Shown here: in pieces, positions 10,006 through 22,299 of the stretch
Layout of the letters: each line of letters opens with the position of its first letter
Position numbering within the stretch: position 1 is the first letter of the stretch
Origin: Coccinella septempunctata
Taxonomy: Eukaryota > Arthropoda > Insecta > Coleoptera > Coccinellidae
Direction of reading: 5' to 3'
Length of the DNA stretch: 64,000 nt
Assembly (NCBI RefSeq): GCF_907165205.1
Contig: NC_058192.1
Span: forward strand, 37,042,001-37,106,000
The notes under the pieces: model-generated
Database searches by the model: none
Seen by the model: the letters and a program-made list of their open reading frames with translations, nothing else
Told to the model about the DNA's origin: nothing
Position numbers and translations under genes: made by a program

Positions 10006-11633
10006 TCAAACAACACCGTCAACACAACTGACATTAAAAATAATTTAGGTTCATAGCACAGATATAATTTTTGCATTTTCCACGGTTTCATTAGTTGCAC
10101 AATGGTCATTACAATCTTCCTTTTGTGTAAGTCTCGATTCTCCACAGCCTCCAAAGATGTCAGTAATTCTCGAAGCGTGCACCAAGTTGAGAAGGAAAAA
10201 TCTCATTGAATATTTATCTTTGTTTTATTCGAGTATTAAAAATATATTCTGATTAATCTTCCCAAACTACATTATTCTACTGAGTTGGCATTCAAGTGTT
10301 TCCAAAGAATCATGTTTAGAAATAATGAAGGGAGCCAGTAGAGTAGAAAAACCTCTATGGCGTTTCTCTTCTTTAGTACCCTTCATTCGTCCTGTTAGAA
10401 ATGAAAGTCTATGTTACTTCGGCCGGCTAAAGATCCTCAAGTCGAAGGCACTTATCAACGTGTATTCATTCGATCCCCTTTAATGAGTTTATTAGCCCCC
10501 GAAACTGGTGGTTGACTGAAACAATGACTCATTTTTATGTTGGCTTATTGTGGATGCCGACAGTTGAACTTCCTAAACATTGGTTTTACAACAGCCATAA
10601 GGTTAGATATATCGATAATTAGCACTATTTTCAATGAATACATTATTTGTGTTTTGAAATACTGACTAGCGATTAAGTATTTATTCAAATACACTTTTAT
10701 TAAATAATACAATCACATCAATTAATAACGTATTTTATTACCTACATTAATGGCGTTATGTAAATTTTCATTCAACGGAGATTAATGAATTAAATTATTT
10801 TCGTTATTTTTTCTGGCTAAAAACATACAACCGCGGTAAGTATATTTTGATTTATTCGATGGATCTAATATCCATTCGATATCTTCTAAAAGGTTCATCT
10901 TAATATTATATCTATTTGCAATGAAAGAGTCATTCATGCAATTCAAAACTCAAAGGACAAACACCACGTTATATGTATGTTCATGCTATCATCTTAGTCC
11001 AATGTTCGATTTCAATAAATCGAACTATGTAATTCAGTGGTAATGAAATGGAAAATTCAAAAAATCTAGTCTGAACCTCTTATAAATAACAACGGCGTTA
11101 AGGGAACGTGATGCAATTAAAGCATTATTTCGTGCGTACTTTCCTTATTAATAAAATAGTACAAGACGACCGAGCCTTTGTTTTGAAGTAGGACGAAAGG
11201 TGCACATACGGACACACAGGCACACCCACGTTCTATGCAGCTCGACAGACTATTCTAATAGTCTCTTACTATTTCTGGACTTGGACTCATCTTCTGAAAT
11301 AGAAATAGAATGCGGATCGATGAGGAAGACGATAATATAGTGGGGTCACTGAGTGTGCCCGAAATGGAAACAGGGCGTTTTCCGTCGATTGACAGTTGCC
11401 TTCTCCAAAAATACAGTAAATTCCTGGAATATGGGCTTTTAGTTCTTCAATTTTTTTTGATCCGAATGACATAAATAAAAGGTACTTTCTAGTCTACTTC
11501 AGAACAGTCTACGGGATCTTTATGAATCATTGTAACATCGCAGTTTGCTGTGACTCTGTGATACTCATTACTAAAGGGTTTCGAACTAAATATCAAAATA
11601 GAAGTCCACTGCAATTTTAATATTATCTATCTC
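10006..11633. other. No gene seen
   Basis: AT-rich DNA without a supported coding region. The right end of the Harbinger element should lie here but could not be located by a matching inverted repeat. Confidence 0.5.
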
Positions 11634-11885
11634 TTTTTTTTGTAGCAGGGGGAAAATCTGCAAACAGACGAACACACCCTCTCCTGAGGGGGAACAGTGT
11701 GGGGATTCTCACTCTCTGAGCTCGAGACCCACTAAAAACCCTTAACTGCTTCTTCATAGGTTCCGGGCATTTTGCCTATTAAACAATTGACTCTTATGGT
11801 TTCTGGACTCTCACACGATCATAGTCGTGTTGATAGTTGTATGCTGCCTATAGCTTTTATAGGTTAAGCTCTTCTTTCGTTACAT

Positions 11886-14393
11886 TTAAATCCTTATCTG
11901 ATCTCTCGGTCTTCGGTGGTAGGTTCTTGACCTTCTAGCTTCTTCCGTTGGATCGTAGTCGACTAATCTTCGTGGTTCCTCATTTGGATGTTGTTTGGCT
12001 TTGTCGAATATCCTTTCCGCCTTTCTCTTCATAAATTCTGTAACTGGTTCCCATTCCAAGTCCTTGTAGATTTGTTTGTTCCTAACAAACCAGGGTACGT
12101 CCATCGCCATTCTAAGGAGTTTATTCTCAGTGGTCTGTATTCTCTTGATGTGGGTCTTGGCTGCGAAGCCCCATGCCGCCGATCCATATGTGAGTTGTGG
12201 CCGCGCAATAGTTTTAATCATCGTCAACTTGATGTTCTTATTCATATGACTTCTTCTGCCTATGAGTGGATAAAGTTTACTCATTGCGGCTTATGTTTTA
12301 TCAACAGCACATTTGATGTGGTTTTTCCATGTAAGTCCTCTGTCAAGCGTCACTCCTAGGTATGTTGCTTCATTTTTCCATTCAACCTCTTCTCCATCAA
12401 CTTCAAGGTTTTCTTCCATCCTCAATCTTCTCTTTTGCAGTAATATTGCTTGAGTCTTTCTTCCATTGATTTGGATTTTCCATTTGATGCACCATTTGAG
12501 TAATTCATCTATAGCTTCCTGCAGTCTCCGTTGTATGATCTCTGGCCGTCGATGTCTGAACGCTATTCCTGTGTCATCTGCGTACAAGGTGAGCATATTT
12601 CTAGCATTTTTCGGGATATCATAAACGTATATTACGTAAAGCAGAGGTCCAAGTACCGATCCTTGAGGCACTCCCGCTTCCAATTGTCTGGTTTGAGAGG
12701 TTGCTCCATCTATCTTCACATAAAAGTTTCTATTCCTCAGGTAGTTCCTTATAATCTTGCATAGCTTGGTCTAATATCCTGCTTTTTTCATCTTGTAGAT
12801 TAGGCCTTCGTGCCATACTCTATCAAAAGCTCTCTCGATATCCATCAGAACTAATCCTGTGGCCTGTTTGGTCTGCATTCCTTCGGTGACGTATTCTATG
12901 AGCCGTAGTAATTGGAGTCGAATGTTCTCGTCGAAATCCAAATTGTTCGGGTGGAATTATCTTCAACATTTCTGTTTCCTCATTCAGCCTTTTGGCGATA
13001 ACCCTCTCGACGATTTTTCCTAGTGCTGATAGTAGGCTGATTGGTCTATAATTTTGAGGAAATTTCCGTTCCTTTCCAGGCTTGTTGAAAACTATAATTT
13101 CTGCAGTTTTCCATCTCTTTGGGTAGTATTCGGTCCTCATCACTCCGTTTGTTATATTCGTCGTTTCTAGGCAATTTCTTCAACATATAATTCGTTATCC
13201 TATCTTCTCCCGGTGCTTTCCGGTTTTTCAGTTTCATTATGATCTCTTTGATTTCTGTTGGTGAAGCCGGTTTTGGAATGATTTCGGTTTCCGGTGGTTC
13301 CATCATCAGTTCTTCGTTTGCCTCCACTTCTTCTTATAGATCTTCATTGTCATCATCATTTCTGTAGTTTATTTTGGCTTCTCTCTCAATTGAGTCGGCA
13401 AGTGCTTCGGCTTTTTCAAGTCTCGTATGTACCATTCCGTTTGCTCCATGCAGTGGAGGTATAACTGTCCGTTCTGGTCATAAGCGTTTTTGCATTTTCC
13501 AAGCCGAGTGATCTTTTGTATTCAGTTCACTTAATCTCTGGTGCCATCTGTTATTACGCAGTTCTGTTAAAGCATTTTTCAATATCTGACTATGCTTATT
13601 CAGTTTCTTCTTGTCTTCTTCTCTTTTTGTTGTTCTGTAGATTTTTCTGAGTCTTCTGTTCTTTTTTGAAGTTCCTTTATATCCCTTGGCGTATCTCCAT
13701 GTGAATGTTTCGGAATTGGTTTCCTTATTCTCTTGGTGCTTTCTTCATAGGCTTCTTTTATTTGATTTTCCAATTTTTCAACTGCTTCATCTAATTCATC
13801 CCGGGTGTTTATTTGGGGAATTTCCGTGATTTTCTCCTGAAGTAAATTCTTATATTTCTCCCAGTCTGTGCGATCCTTGGTTTGTGTCTCTTCTTCGTTT
13901 CTTGGGCCATGTCCCACTATGAATTCTCTGGGATTGTGGTCTGAAGTTCCGTCTTCTATTGTATCAATGCTGATTTCTTCAGTGATGTCTTTCATTATGA
14001 CAATGTCCAGTACATCGGGTAGTCCATTTACTCTTGGTATGTAGGTCGGTATATCAGGTCCTATCACAACTGCATTAAGTTTTTCAGCATAAATGTTCAG
14101 TCTTCTCCCGTTGGTATTTTCCACCCTACTGTTCCATTCCTGCGATTTGCAGTTAAGATCACCAATTATGATTTTCGGGTGTCTTCCTTCTAGTAGCATT
14201 TTTAGATCCTCTTCCAGCATGTCCTTATCTGGTGATTTATAAGTCGAAATAATCTCTGTCTTGTTTCTTGGAGAGCTATGACATCCGGTCTCTTGTCTTC
14301 AATCAGTTCTTCGAATTCGGGTCTGCGGGCTCTCAATCCTTCGACGTTCCAAGAGACGATTATGAGATTGTTCTTTATCGTCGTATCAGCCAT
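11886..14393 (-). pseudogene. LINE ORF2: AP endonuclease and reverse transcriptase
   Basis: ORF2 starts at ATG 14391-14393. The endonuclease begins LIIVSWNVEGLRAR and keeps the QET, IGDLNCK and SDHNP motifs in two frames (14202-14393 and 13600-14220). RT follows in four pieces: NYRPISLLSALGKI and QFGFRREHST near 12900-13060, PQGSVLGPLLYVIYVYD and YADDTGIAF near 12540-12680, and the thumb near 11890-12280. At least four frameshifts break it. It would have nicked target DNA and primed reverse transcription. No RNase H domain is visible. Confidence 0.87.
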
Positions 14394-15785
14394 TAAATAT
14401 TCTTAATAATTTGCTGCATCTTCTTCTCAATCTCTTTCTCCAGATTCTGCATCATCGTTCTGAGGAGGTTTTTCGTGAACTTATCCAGTTCCTCAGTGAT
14501 TCCCGAAATTCCTTTCTTGGTTTCGGCTTTTTTGACGGTTTTTGCTTTTTCCGTCTTTTTCTCTGGTTTTTTCGTCTCTTTAATTGCAGTTTCCTGGGGT
14601 TTCTTCACTTCCGAAGAGTTTTGGGCTGGCTTCGGAGTATTTTGTGTTGGCCTCGAGCTGGTTTGGTTCGATCTTGGCGATCTCTTGGTCTTTTTAGTGA
14701 CCAATTTCCATTCGCTACATCCCTTGTAGCTGGCTGGATGTCCTTGCTCTCCACAGAGAACACAAGAAGCATTTCGCTCCTCGTTCTCTCTGGTAAGCGT
14801 ACACTCCTTGGAGCTGTGATTACCGGAGCATTTCACGCACTTCCATGGAAGAGTGCACTTACTTTGGGCATGTCCATATCGCTGACAGCGATAACATTGT
14901 CCAAGCCCGGTCGTCCTTCCCTTAGGTTCAACAACACAGTTCATGTTGTAGAGCCTTCTCACCTCGAAGATACCCCTTATTCTGGGTTTTAACCAGCAAT
15001 AAGGGCATCGGCCTCTTTGTTATATTTGAGGTCATCCTTATGACCTCAGCATCGACGATCCCTTGATCCTTGAGGTCGTCAAGGATCGTCGGGATATCTG
15101 CATCCAGCGGTAGATATCTCACTACCGCGTAGATTTTCTTTTCTTCCTCCCGTTGAAGAGTGTAAAACTCCCTATTTATTTTATGAAGGAAGTCCGTCAT
15201 CCTTCTGTGATCGTCGGCGGTTTGTGGGACGATCCTTATAACGTCCTTTACTGTCGTCGCTCTTTGGTATTTAATACCGTTCCGTATCAAGGCGTTTGAA
15301 ATTGAAGTTCATTCGGACGTACCTCTCAGGGTGACTGGGGGGATTTTTTCTTTCCTCTCCTCCACTGGAGTGGTTTTCTGTTGGGCTGGGGTTTCCAAGA
15401 CTCTTTTTTTGTTCGAGTCTTCATTGGACGAGGAGCTATCCTTTCTCACTCTTTTGGCGGGTGGGGAAATTTTGTTTTGAGGGGTTTTGACCACCTTCAT
15501 CTTCTGTTTCTGAACCGGTAAGGTCACTTCTTGGACATTTTTCAAAACAATGTTCTTTTTGAGGGCTCTGGAGTAAGGACTTTTCTTATTTCCCTCCTGC
15601 AGCTCGAGCCTCTCCCTGAGATTTTTAATCCCAGCAACTAAGCTAGATACGCATCTATCTAGCTCATTCACCCTCGCTTTCAAACTTGCGTTCTCCTCTC
15701 TCAAAATATCGTGTTCGGACACGACATTAGCGATTCCTAGCGCGTCTTCTTCCATTACGGAATCGCAGTCCGAATGGTCAGACAT
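14393..15785 (-). pseudogene. LINE ORF1: coiled coil, PRE_C2HC-like region and CCHC knuckles
   Basis: The start is ATG at 15785. About 60 residues of leucine-spaced coiled coil (ILREENASLKARVNELD) are followed by a basic Ser/Pro-rich linker. An in-frame TGA at 15309-15311 interrupts it. The same frame then continues with the PRE_C2HC-type domain found before zinc knuckles in Jockey ORF1 proteins. A frameshift near 14930-14960 leads into three Cys/His knuckles (CYRCQRYGHAQSKC, CVKCSGNHSSKEC, CVLCGEQGHPASYKGC) and a Lys-rich tail. ORF1 proteins of this type bind the element RNA. The stop codon overlaps the ORF2 start as TAATG. Confidence 0.88.
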
Positions 15786-16950
15786 TTTAAAATCTAATTA
15801 ATAATTACTTTGCTACTCAAAGCAATTTGAAATAAAATTTTTCAAGACAAAAGAGAAAAATATATCTCATGCATAAATACAAAACGACCCATCAATAATT
15901 CTCTACGCTATCAGAAGAAAGATACGAAAAATAAGCTCACCTGATGTTTTCTGCAGTACCAACGAAAAACAAATTCTGGACACTGAGGATGAACACCAAC
16001 TTTCACCTCGACTTTCTCTTCCGCTTTCTCTTTAATAGCACTAGGAGCACTATAGCACGTCTTCTTTTGTCAAGCGAATGAACGATATCTATCTCATTGA
16101 TAGCAAAGAAATATTCCATTGAAAATTTCTTGACAGTTCTAACAACCATTCAAATTTTGCATTTTGTCAAGGAGATATAGGAAAGGAGGCGCAAGTGGAG
16201 ATCGGGAATACTCGGCTGCATCCAATGACGTCACACCACTGCGCATTGGCGTAGATAAAATAGAAATTTCTACTTAGATGTAAACAGACGAAATGAGAGG
16301 TTAGATGTACATTTTTACTCAGAATGATGTGATCTGTAGAGAAAATGTTGGTTTTTACCACATAACACTAATATAAGTTGGTTTTTACCATATTGCATCA
16401 GAAACTTCTACATCCATAGTTATTAAAACGAATTTATCACAATAATATCTGATACAGTTTACGAGAACAGTTAATGCAGACATTTAAGATTTGAAGTACA
16501 CCAACAGAAATATACCTAGTTCTGAAGGCATATGAGCTAAATGAAAAGAAGAAAAAATGTCGCTATATGATTATCTTACCTATATATACCTGTGGAATAA
16601 ATGCAGTAGGACAACAAAAACTACTTGATAATATAAGAGTTCACTTGAGTAAGTATCATGATTTAGGAAAGACATATGAGTAAAGATGAGTCTAATTGAT
16701 GAACAAGTACGATAGTGAAAAGCAATTCAGTTTTTCGTGATACATTTGGTAAATATGATATTTCAAAAAGTACCTTCAAACTTGTCAGAAATGTGCTGAA
16801 AACCAATCTATTATTTCAATTTTCAACTCAGAAAGGCTGGGTGTATAGAATAGTTTTTCATTATTACATGTGCTCCTTTATAACTATTCTTGTTCAGTTC
16901 CCATTGAAATGTTAAACACATACTCTAGAAAATTTAGCAAATGTAAATAC

Positions 16951-18673
16951 TAGTCCAAGAGCCAGAGCCAAAAAAAGTCTCTGATTATATTAAGCCTGGT
17001 TTTTTCTCAGGTGATTACAATTATAATATACAACAAAATGCTGCGGTTAGTCAAGTGGATGTTAGAACATGTTCCTCTAGTGCGCGGTCAAACATGTAGT
17101 GATTACCGACATAATAAAATCAATTTCTTAAGGCTGAATCTTTATAAACTTTTGTATTTTGGTATCTAAATCAAAATTATGATAGTCAGTCAGCGTCCGA
17201 TCGGGACACAGCTGGTCAGTCAGCTTTAATGTGCGAAGACTGGACTGGACGTGTGACTGGAAAGCATCAAAGGATGATTAATGTGAGTAGAATGCATCAA
17301 GAATTGGGAAATTCTGTTTGCAATGTTCTTTCTGGACTGCATGCTTTGACTGGATATGATTTTAACCCAGCTTTTTACAAGAATGTTAAAAAAAACCTCT
17401 GCAGATAATGAAGCAAAGCGAAGATTTTCAAAAAACATTCGCTGACCTTGGACTTGTAGATGCAAGCAACCAGAATAACATGTTCAATAAGGTTCAAGAA
17501 TTTGTTTGCCATTTATGCAGCTTAAAAAAAATTAAATCAATTGACGAGGCAAGATTCGTTTTATTTTCACAGACGTATAAATGTTTAAGCACCACAAATG
17601 ATCCTTTTAAAATTAAAATGAAGAATGTAGATGGGTCGAGTATGCCACCATGCCAATCGGAATTGATGCAGCAGTTCTTAAGAGCGAGCTTCATTTCAAA
17701 TATTTGGCGTAATGCTCACCGTCAAATTCCAACGGAGCTATCTCCTACAGACTACGGATGGAAATTGGTGGATGAGAAATATGACTTTGATTGGTTCAAA
17801 GGCGACCAATTACCAGAACTTGTACAAGATGTCATTATTCAACCTCTACAAGAAAATACAGGTATAGAAATATCTTTATCTGGATTGAACAATCACAAAA
17901 ATACTTTTTTTACTGAATTTTACTCGGAATTTTATTTATTTTTCAGATTCTGCAACACCCGAGCTCGACTTGTCAGATCACGATAGTGAAAATGATGATA
18001 TGGATTCAGTTGAAGATTCAGATGATGAATCATGTGATGATTCTTCATAGCTTGTTATCGTTAATGAATTGAATAAATATTAGAAATGTTTGAAAATCAA
18101 TGAGTTCTTACTTCTGCGTATACCCATGTTCGTTAAGTGTCCTGTTGATTTCGAACGAATTTTATTTCTGAGATTTTAAAGAACAGTTGCTCATTAAAAT
18201 AAATGTGTTATACTTTAAATGATTATGAGGTGATATCTGTAGGGAGCGAAAAAATTTAATTTCTTATCCACTGACTGTTCCACGGAATGGCTGACTGACC
18301 ATTTTATTTATCAATAATATAGTCAGTAGTAGTTAAAAAAAAAAATTCACGCTTAATAAACGAATTGCATCCTTATAAACGACGCTACGCACATTGAAGC
18401 TGACTGACCAGCTGTGTCCCGATCGGACGTTGACTGACTATCATAATTTCGATTCACATACCAAAACACAAAAGTTTATAAAGTTTCAGCCTTAAGAAAT
18501 TGATTTTATTATGTCGGTAATCACGACATGTTTGACCGCGCACCAGAGGCACATGTTCTAACATCCACTTGACTGACCGCAGCATTTTATTGTATATTAT
18601 GATTGTAATCACCCTGAGAAAAAACCAGGCTTACGAAATTCAGAGACTTTTTTTGGCTCTGGCTCTCCGTCTA
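16951..18673. mobile_element. Long-TIR DNA transposon with XPG-like ORF, possibly Academ-type
   Basis: Arms of about 283 bp (16951-17234 and 18389-18673) are nearly perfect inverted repeats. The outer ends read TAGTCCAAGAGCCAGAGCC on the left and TAGACGGAGAGCC, read inward, on the right. A 3-bp duplication TAC flanks them, and the unoccupied site is visible in the sister copy near 1340. Three- to four-base duplications together with an XPG-family ORF are features described for Academ transposons, so that is my best guess. The internal space is only about 1.15 kb, so this copy is a deletion derivative. Confidence 0.7.
17273..18050 (+). pseudogene. C-terminal part of a transposon protein of the XPG-like 'HALTGCD' family
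   Basis: From about 17273 the frame reads INVSRMHQELGN then LSGLHALTGYDFNPAFY, the conserved loop of a large arthropod family whose N-terminal half is an XPG/PIN-like nuclease. An eight-A run at 17388-17395 is one base off frame. The next open frame (17408-17861) continues the family pattern, with MPPCQSELMQQFLRASF, PTDYGWKLVDEKYDFDWF and GDQLPELV. A GT-AG intron (17862-17946) joins in phase to a last exon (17947-18050) encoding an acidic Asp/Ser tail and stop. The nuclease half is absent. Function in this copy is unlikely, and the family assignment rests on motif recognition. Confidence 0.6.
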
Positions 18674-19225
18674 TACGTAGTTGGTGTATATTTCAACAGT
18701 TTACTTGAGGCACATCAAATACCTGCATGTACGTTATAAAATAAGGAGACTATAGAAAAGGAAACAATCCTAGTATGCAAGGTACATCAACATTTTTTTA
18801 GGTAAACTGTTTACGGATAAGATGTTTAATTCCAGGTAATGCAGGAAAACACTATCTTATAATGGCTAACTGTTATTGGAACTCCAAAAAGAAGTGTCTC
18901 GACTAGAAGTTTAGTAGGAAAGTACCATTAATGAGCTTTGTGAGAGAAATAAAATGGTGAAGTTATTAGTTGAATCAATATGGATATGTTGAGTAGGAAA
19001 AAATTTATCATATGGCTCAGGGACGAACTTTTACAGTTCTAGAAGTTGGTTTGATAGAGTGAAACCAATGTCCTGATAAACACCTAAAGAAAAAAAACTG
19101 TAGTAGCTTAGATAATGATTCCTGACAACACAGAACTTATCATTCAATGGGTTGGTTAAAAGAGATAATTGAAATGAATTTGAACTAATGCAACCTCACC
19201 ATCCCAATTGTAGCTTTTCATTAAT

Positions 19226-21796
19226 GTTCTATAACTATATCTTTTCATACTTGTTCTATAAGTAATTAGCAGTCTCGTGTTTCACTATTGCCTTAAAATG
19301 TGCTGGCATAACATAGGTCAAAATATTTAAAATGTAGTATTAACTTTTGGTATAAACCTTTAACTAACATAAAATATTCTCTCTATACTGATATGTCTTG
19401 AACCGAGGTGAATGAGAAGTACTCAACAATACAACAATCATCTTATATCATTCAAATAGGACTTATTAGCTCACCAATAAAAAATATATAGCCTAAGCAT
19501 CCAAAAGAAGATAGGACAGACTTCAATATGTGAGAATAGATCATCGTTATAAATCAAAATGAAAAATTGCTGAAAAAGGTGGAGAAGGGAGCATTGAAGT
19601 CAAACAGGGCGAAATAATATGCACATGTGGGATCCATAGAAAAAATGTATTTCATGATGGAAGCAAAAAACAGGAAATAATTGATTATTTTGCGCATATT
19701 GTTGCCAATTTGTCAGTGCAAAGAGAGATCCCTTGTCCCTTCGGCTTTTTAAGTAGCATATTAAAACAACTCAGCAAATCTTTCCGACAATCAATGACGG
19801 CTCGTCCGGGTATGCAGGGTTGGCCGGGCCGACCCAAAAATAATCGAGAAATGGAAAATAATTATAATTATTTTATTCTTCAAAACTTATTCCAAATGAT
19901 TAATCTCGATATTAAATTCTCGATTAATTCCCTAGTAATACGTACGACAACTTATTTCGATCAACGTGACGCCCCTGTCGCCCTGAGTTAGTTTATTTCG
20001 AAGTTCTCTTTCCTTACGATAAACACGCTAGGTCGGCCAGCCGCAGAAGCCTAGCGAAACGCTTCAAGTTATGGTACTATACAGCACCTACGTCGCACGC
20101 AGTTATCACCAAGTTGAACATCGTATTACGTCGCTGCTAGATACATACATGGTCGGCCAGCACGAGTTGGGCCTACCTTGCTATGGTTTGGGCGTTTAGT
20201 TGTCATATTTCTAGATTTTCTCATTGTCTATTCTAAGATATTATATTATCAAATGAATAGTTAATCATTAAATATTATGTCTATTTTAGAGAAGAGCGTA
20301 TTCGCACCTTTTAAGAGTAGTTTAGTCAATGAAAATATAATATATCCCTAATTATAGTTAGATTTTTTTATTATTAAATGAATAGTTAATTCTTGAAAAA
20401 GGGTATTCCGACTGCATAAGAGTAGTTTAGTGATTTTTTGACCATAAAAATTCGTAATTCCTAGTGAATTTATAAGGGCACGGTGATTTCGAAGCTTCTT
20501 GAATACGCGTAGATCGGCCGGCCGAGCCTTGGAGTGGGGATATAAGAATCGCATCCGCATCGCTGTTCCCATATTATGAATTGAATTAGGTCAGTGTCGT
20601 AGAATAAGAGAAAGGGGTTCACGTGTTTATCAGTTTTCTTCGATTCATTTCGTAAATTTTGATAATCTGAGTGGATTCTAAATTTCTTTGATTGTTGAAT
20701 AATTGGACTAGTAGCAAATCGAAACAAACTCCTGTCACAAGATCATGTGACAGTAGAAGGAAGAATGGTGAAATAAAGAAAGGAAAAATTAGTACATTTT
20801 CACTTAAAATCAAAATTGTAGATGTGTTTCAGTGAACTTAAAATTTTGATTCGTATTGACGTTGATGTTTTGTGTTGTAATAAATTTGTTATCGGTATTT
20901 ACCACGAGTTGCAAGCGTACGCTGTTAGAGCGCTAGTGTCGCTTTCCTTGGCAACACAGAAATTCCCAATTGGCAACCACGCAATTGGCAAATCCAACCA
21001 TAAAACTCGAAATGTAAACAAACTTCGACGTTTGTCAGTACTCTTTTTCGAGATTGTACGGCTTAACAGAGTTTTTCTAGTAAATCAAGATATTTATCGG
21101 TGAATTGACTGATTTAGTTTCGTAAAGAAAGATAAACATTCATTGGAAATACTTCATTTAAAAGGGATGACTTGTGGAATAAAATCGAGCGATGATATTG
21201 GTAATCCACTGTACCTAGACACAAATTCCTATTATTTCACAGATTCTTTCTTGAAGTAAACCTGGGTAATAATGTTGAGGTAGCATATACTAACTTTGTG
21301 AAGGAGGCAGAAGCTAAACATCTTGAGAAGTAAAGCGTCTATGTGGAAATTTTAAAGTATCTATTTGAAATATTTCAATTCCATGTTATGATATAGGTAT
21401 TCCTCATACTGAAATCTCAAGAGATATAAATATGATTCAGCTCATGGAACAAGTTCTACAGATGAGAAAAAGCATTCATTTGGAAGTATGAAAATTATGA
21501 AATTGTATTTCTAAATCGTCAATTGAACTTAGCAGAAAACTCTCGCAAAGAAAAATCGTTCAACCTAACTCCTGCCAGTTGAATGCACTGTTATAAATGC
21601 CTTTTCCAATAGCTTTTCGGAATCAATATTTCTATTCAGAAACCCAGACAATAATCCCAATATAACTTCTCCAAATAATAATTATGATACTTTGTTGGAT
21701 AACGTGAGATAAGAGAAAACATAAGAAACAAAACTTGTTTTGACTTGCAATACTAGCATTAGCCATTTTTCACCCCTGCAAAATAACTCCAGGTGC
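19226..21796. other. No gene seen; diverged duplicated segment
   Basis: No ORF here resembles a known protein. Two related segments (about 20240-20330 and 20370-20440) share AAATGAATAGTTAAT and AAGAGTAGTTTAGT and look like an old tandem duplication. A GC-richer island at about 19790-20170 repeats the word GGTCGGCCAG. Confidence 0.5.
21590..21706. repeat. Dispersed repeat, inverted copy at 61167-61290
   Basis: The stretch containing TCAGAAACCCAGACAATAAT reappears reverse-complemented at 61167-61290 with only scattered differences over more than 100 bp. Its class is unknown. Confidence 0.75.
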
Positions 21797-22064
21797 TGTT
21801 TCAAATTGACGGGCACGCATTGAAGGATGGCCGAATTAGAGAAATAATGAAAAATTAGAGAAAAAATTTAAGTTGAATAGGTAGAATAAAAGAAGAAAAA
21901 TCTTCCTGTTCATAATTTCATTACTTTTTCTGAGTACCATCAGGAAAAAAAATACAAGAAATCATATCATCCTTTATTTTTCTATAAAACTCAAAATTTT
22001 TCTCGAATTTTTCATTATTTCTCTGATTCGGCGCTCTTTCAATGCGTCCTCGTCGATTTGAATC
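21797..22064. repeat. Foldback (long inverted repeat) MITE
   Basis: Arms of roughly 70 bp (21797-21870 and 21990-22064) share ACGCATTGAA and AGAGAAATAATG in opposite orientations around an AT-rich centre. No target duplication is obvious. Confidence 0.65.
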
Positions 22065-22299
22065 TCCCGCCTGCTGCTAGTAAGGTCCGGACGGGAGGAA
22101 GCGGAAGCCGCACGGGCAAAAAGAACGTAGTTTCACAGTACGCTGTTGCAGCGCTAGTGTCGCAGACAAAAAACACGGTCAAGAAGATTAGCACGGGAGT
22201 TACCATTCTCTTGATGTTTATGTTCTGTGCTCAAAGTATAGCTAAACAAAGAAAAAATTCCCAGAAATACAACCTACAGTCATAATTATATTTGGGGAA

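Larger units (their letters stand above)
11634..15785 (-). mobile_element. Jockey-clade LINE, decayed
   Basis: A T-run at 11634-11641, A-rich on the coding strand, marks the 3' end. Reading leftward on the minus strand the order is ORF1 (zinc-knuckle protein), ORF2 (AP endonuclease then RT) and a roughly 250-bp 3' UTR with the GC-rich text typical of such elements. The 5' end lies between 15785 and the DNA element at 16168 and is not sharply defined. Stops and frameshifts occur in both ORFs. Confidence 0.87.
16168..19225 (-). mobile_element. Second, inverted copy of the 270-5997 DNA element
   Basis: It starts CAAGGAGATATAGGAAAGGA. It then matches the reverse complement of 5997-5477, continues past the point where gypsy inserted in the other copy, and follows 1572 down to about 690. 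The right end is lost: similarity fades near 19225 and I found no second terminal repeat or 8-bp duplication. The element at 16951-18673 is inserted in it. Because this copy lacks gypsy, it serves as the empty-site reference for that insertion. Confidence 0.75.

Noticed and set aside
6840..10520. Harbinger terminal repeats around CCCAGTTTCG-like words
   Set aside because: Similarity is short and imperfect, without a flanking TWA duplication.
14411..14992. Long plus-strand open frames with Phe/Leu-rich proteins
   Set aside because: They are antisense shadows of the Lys/Glu-rich LINE ORF1.
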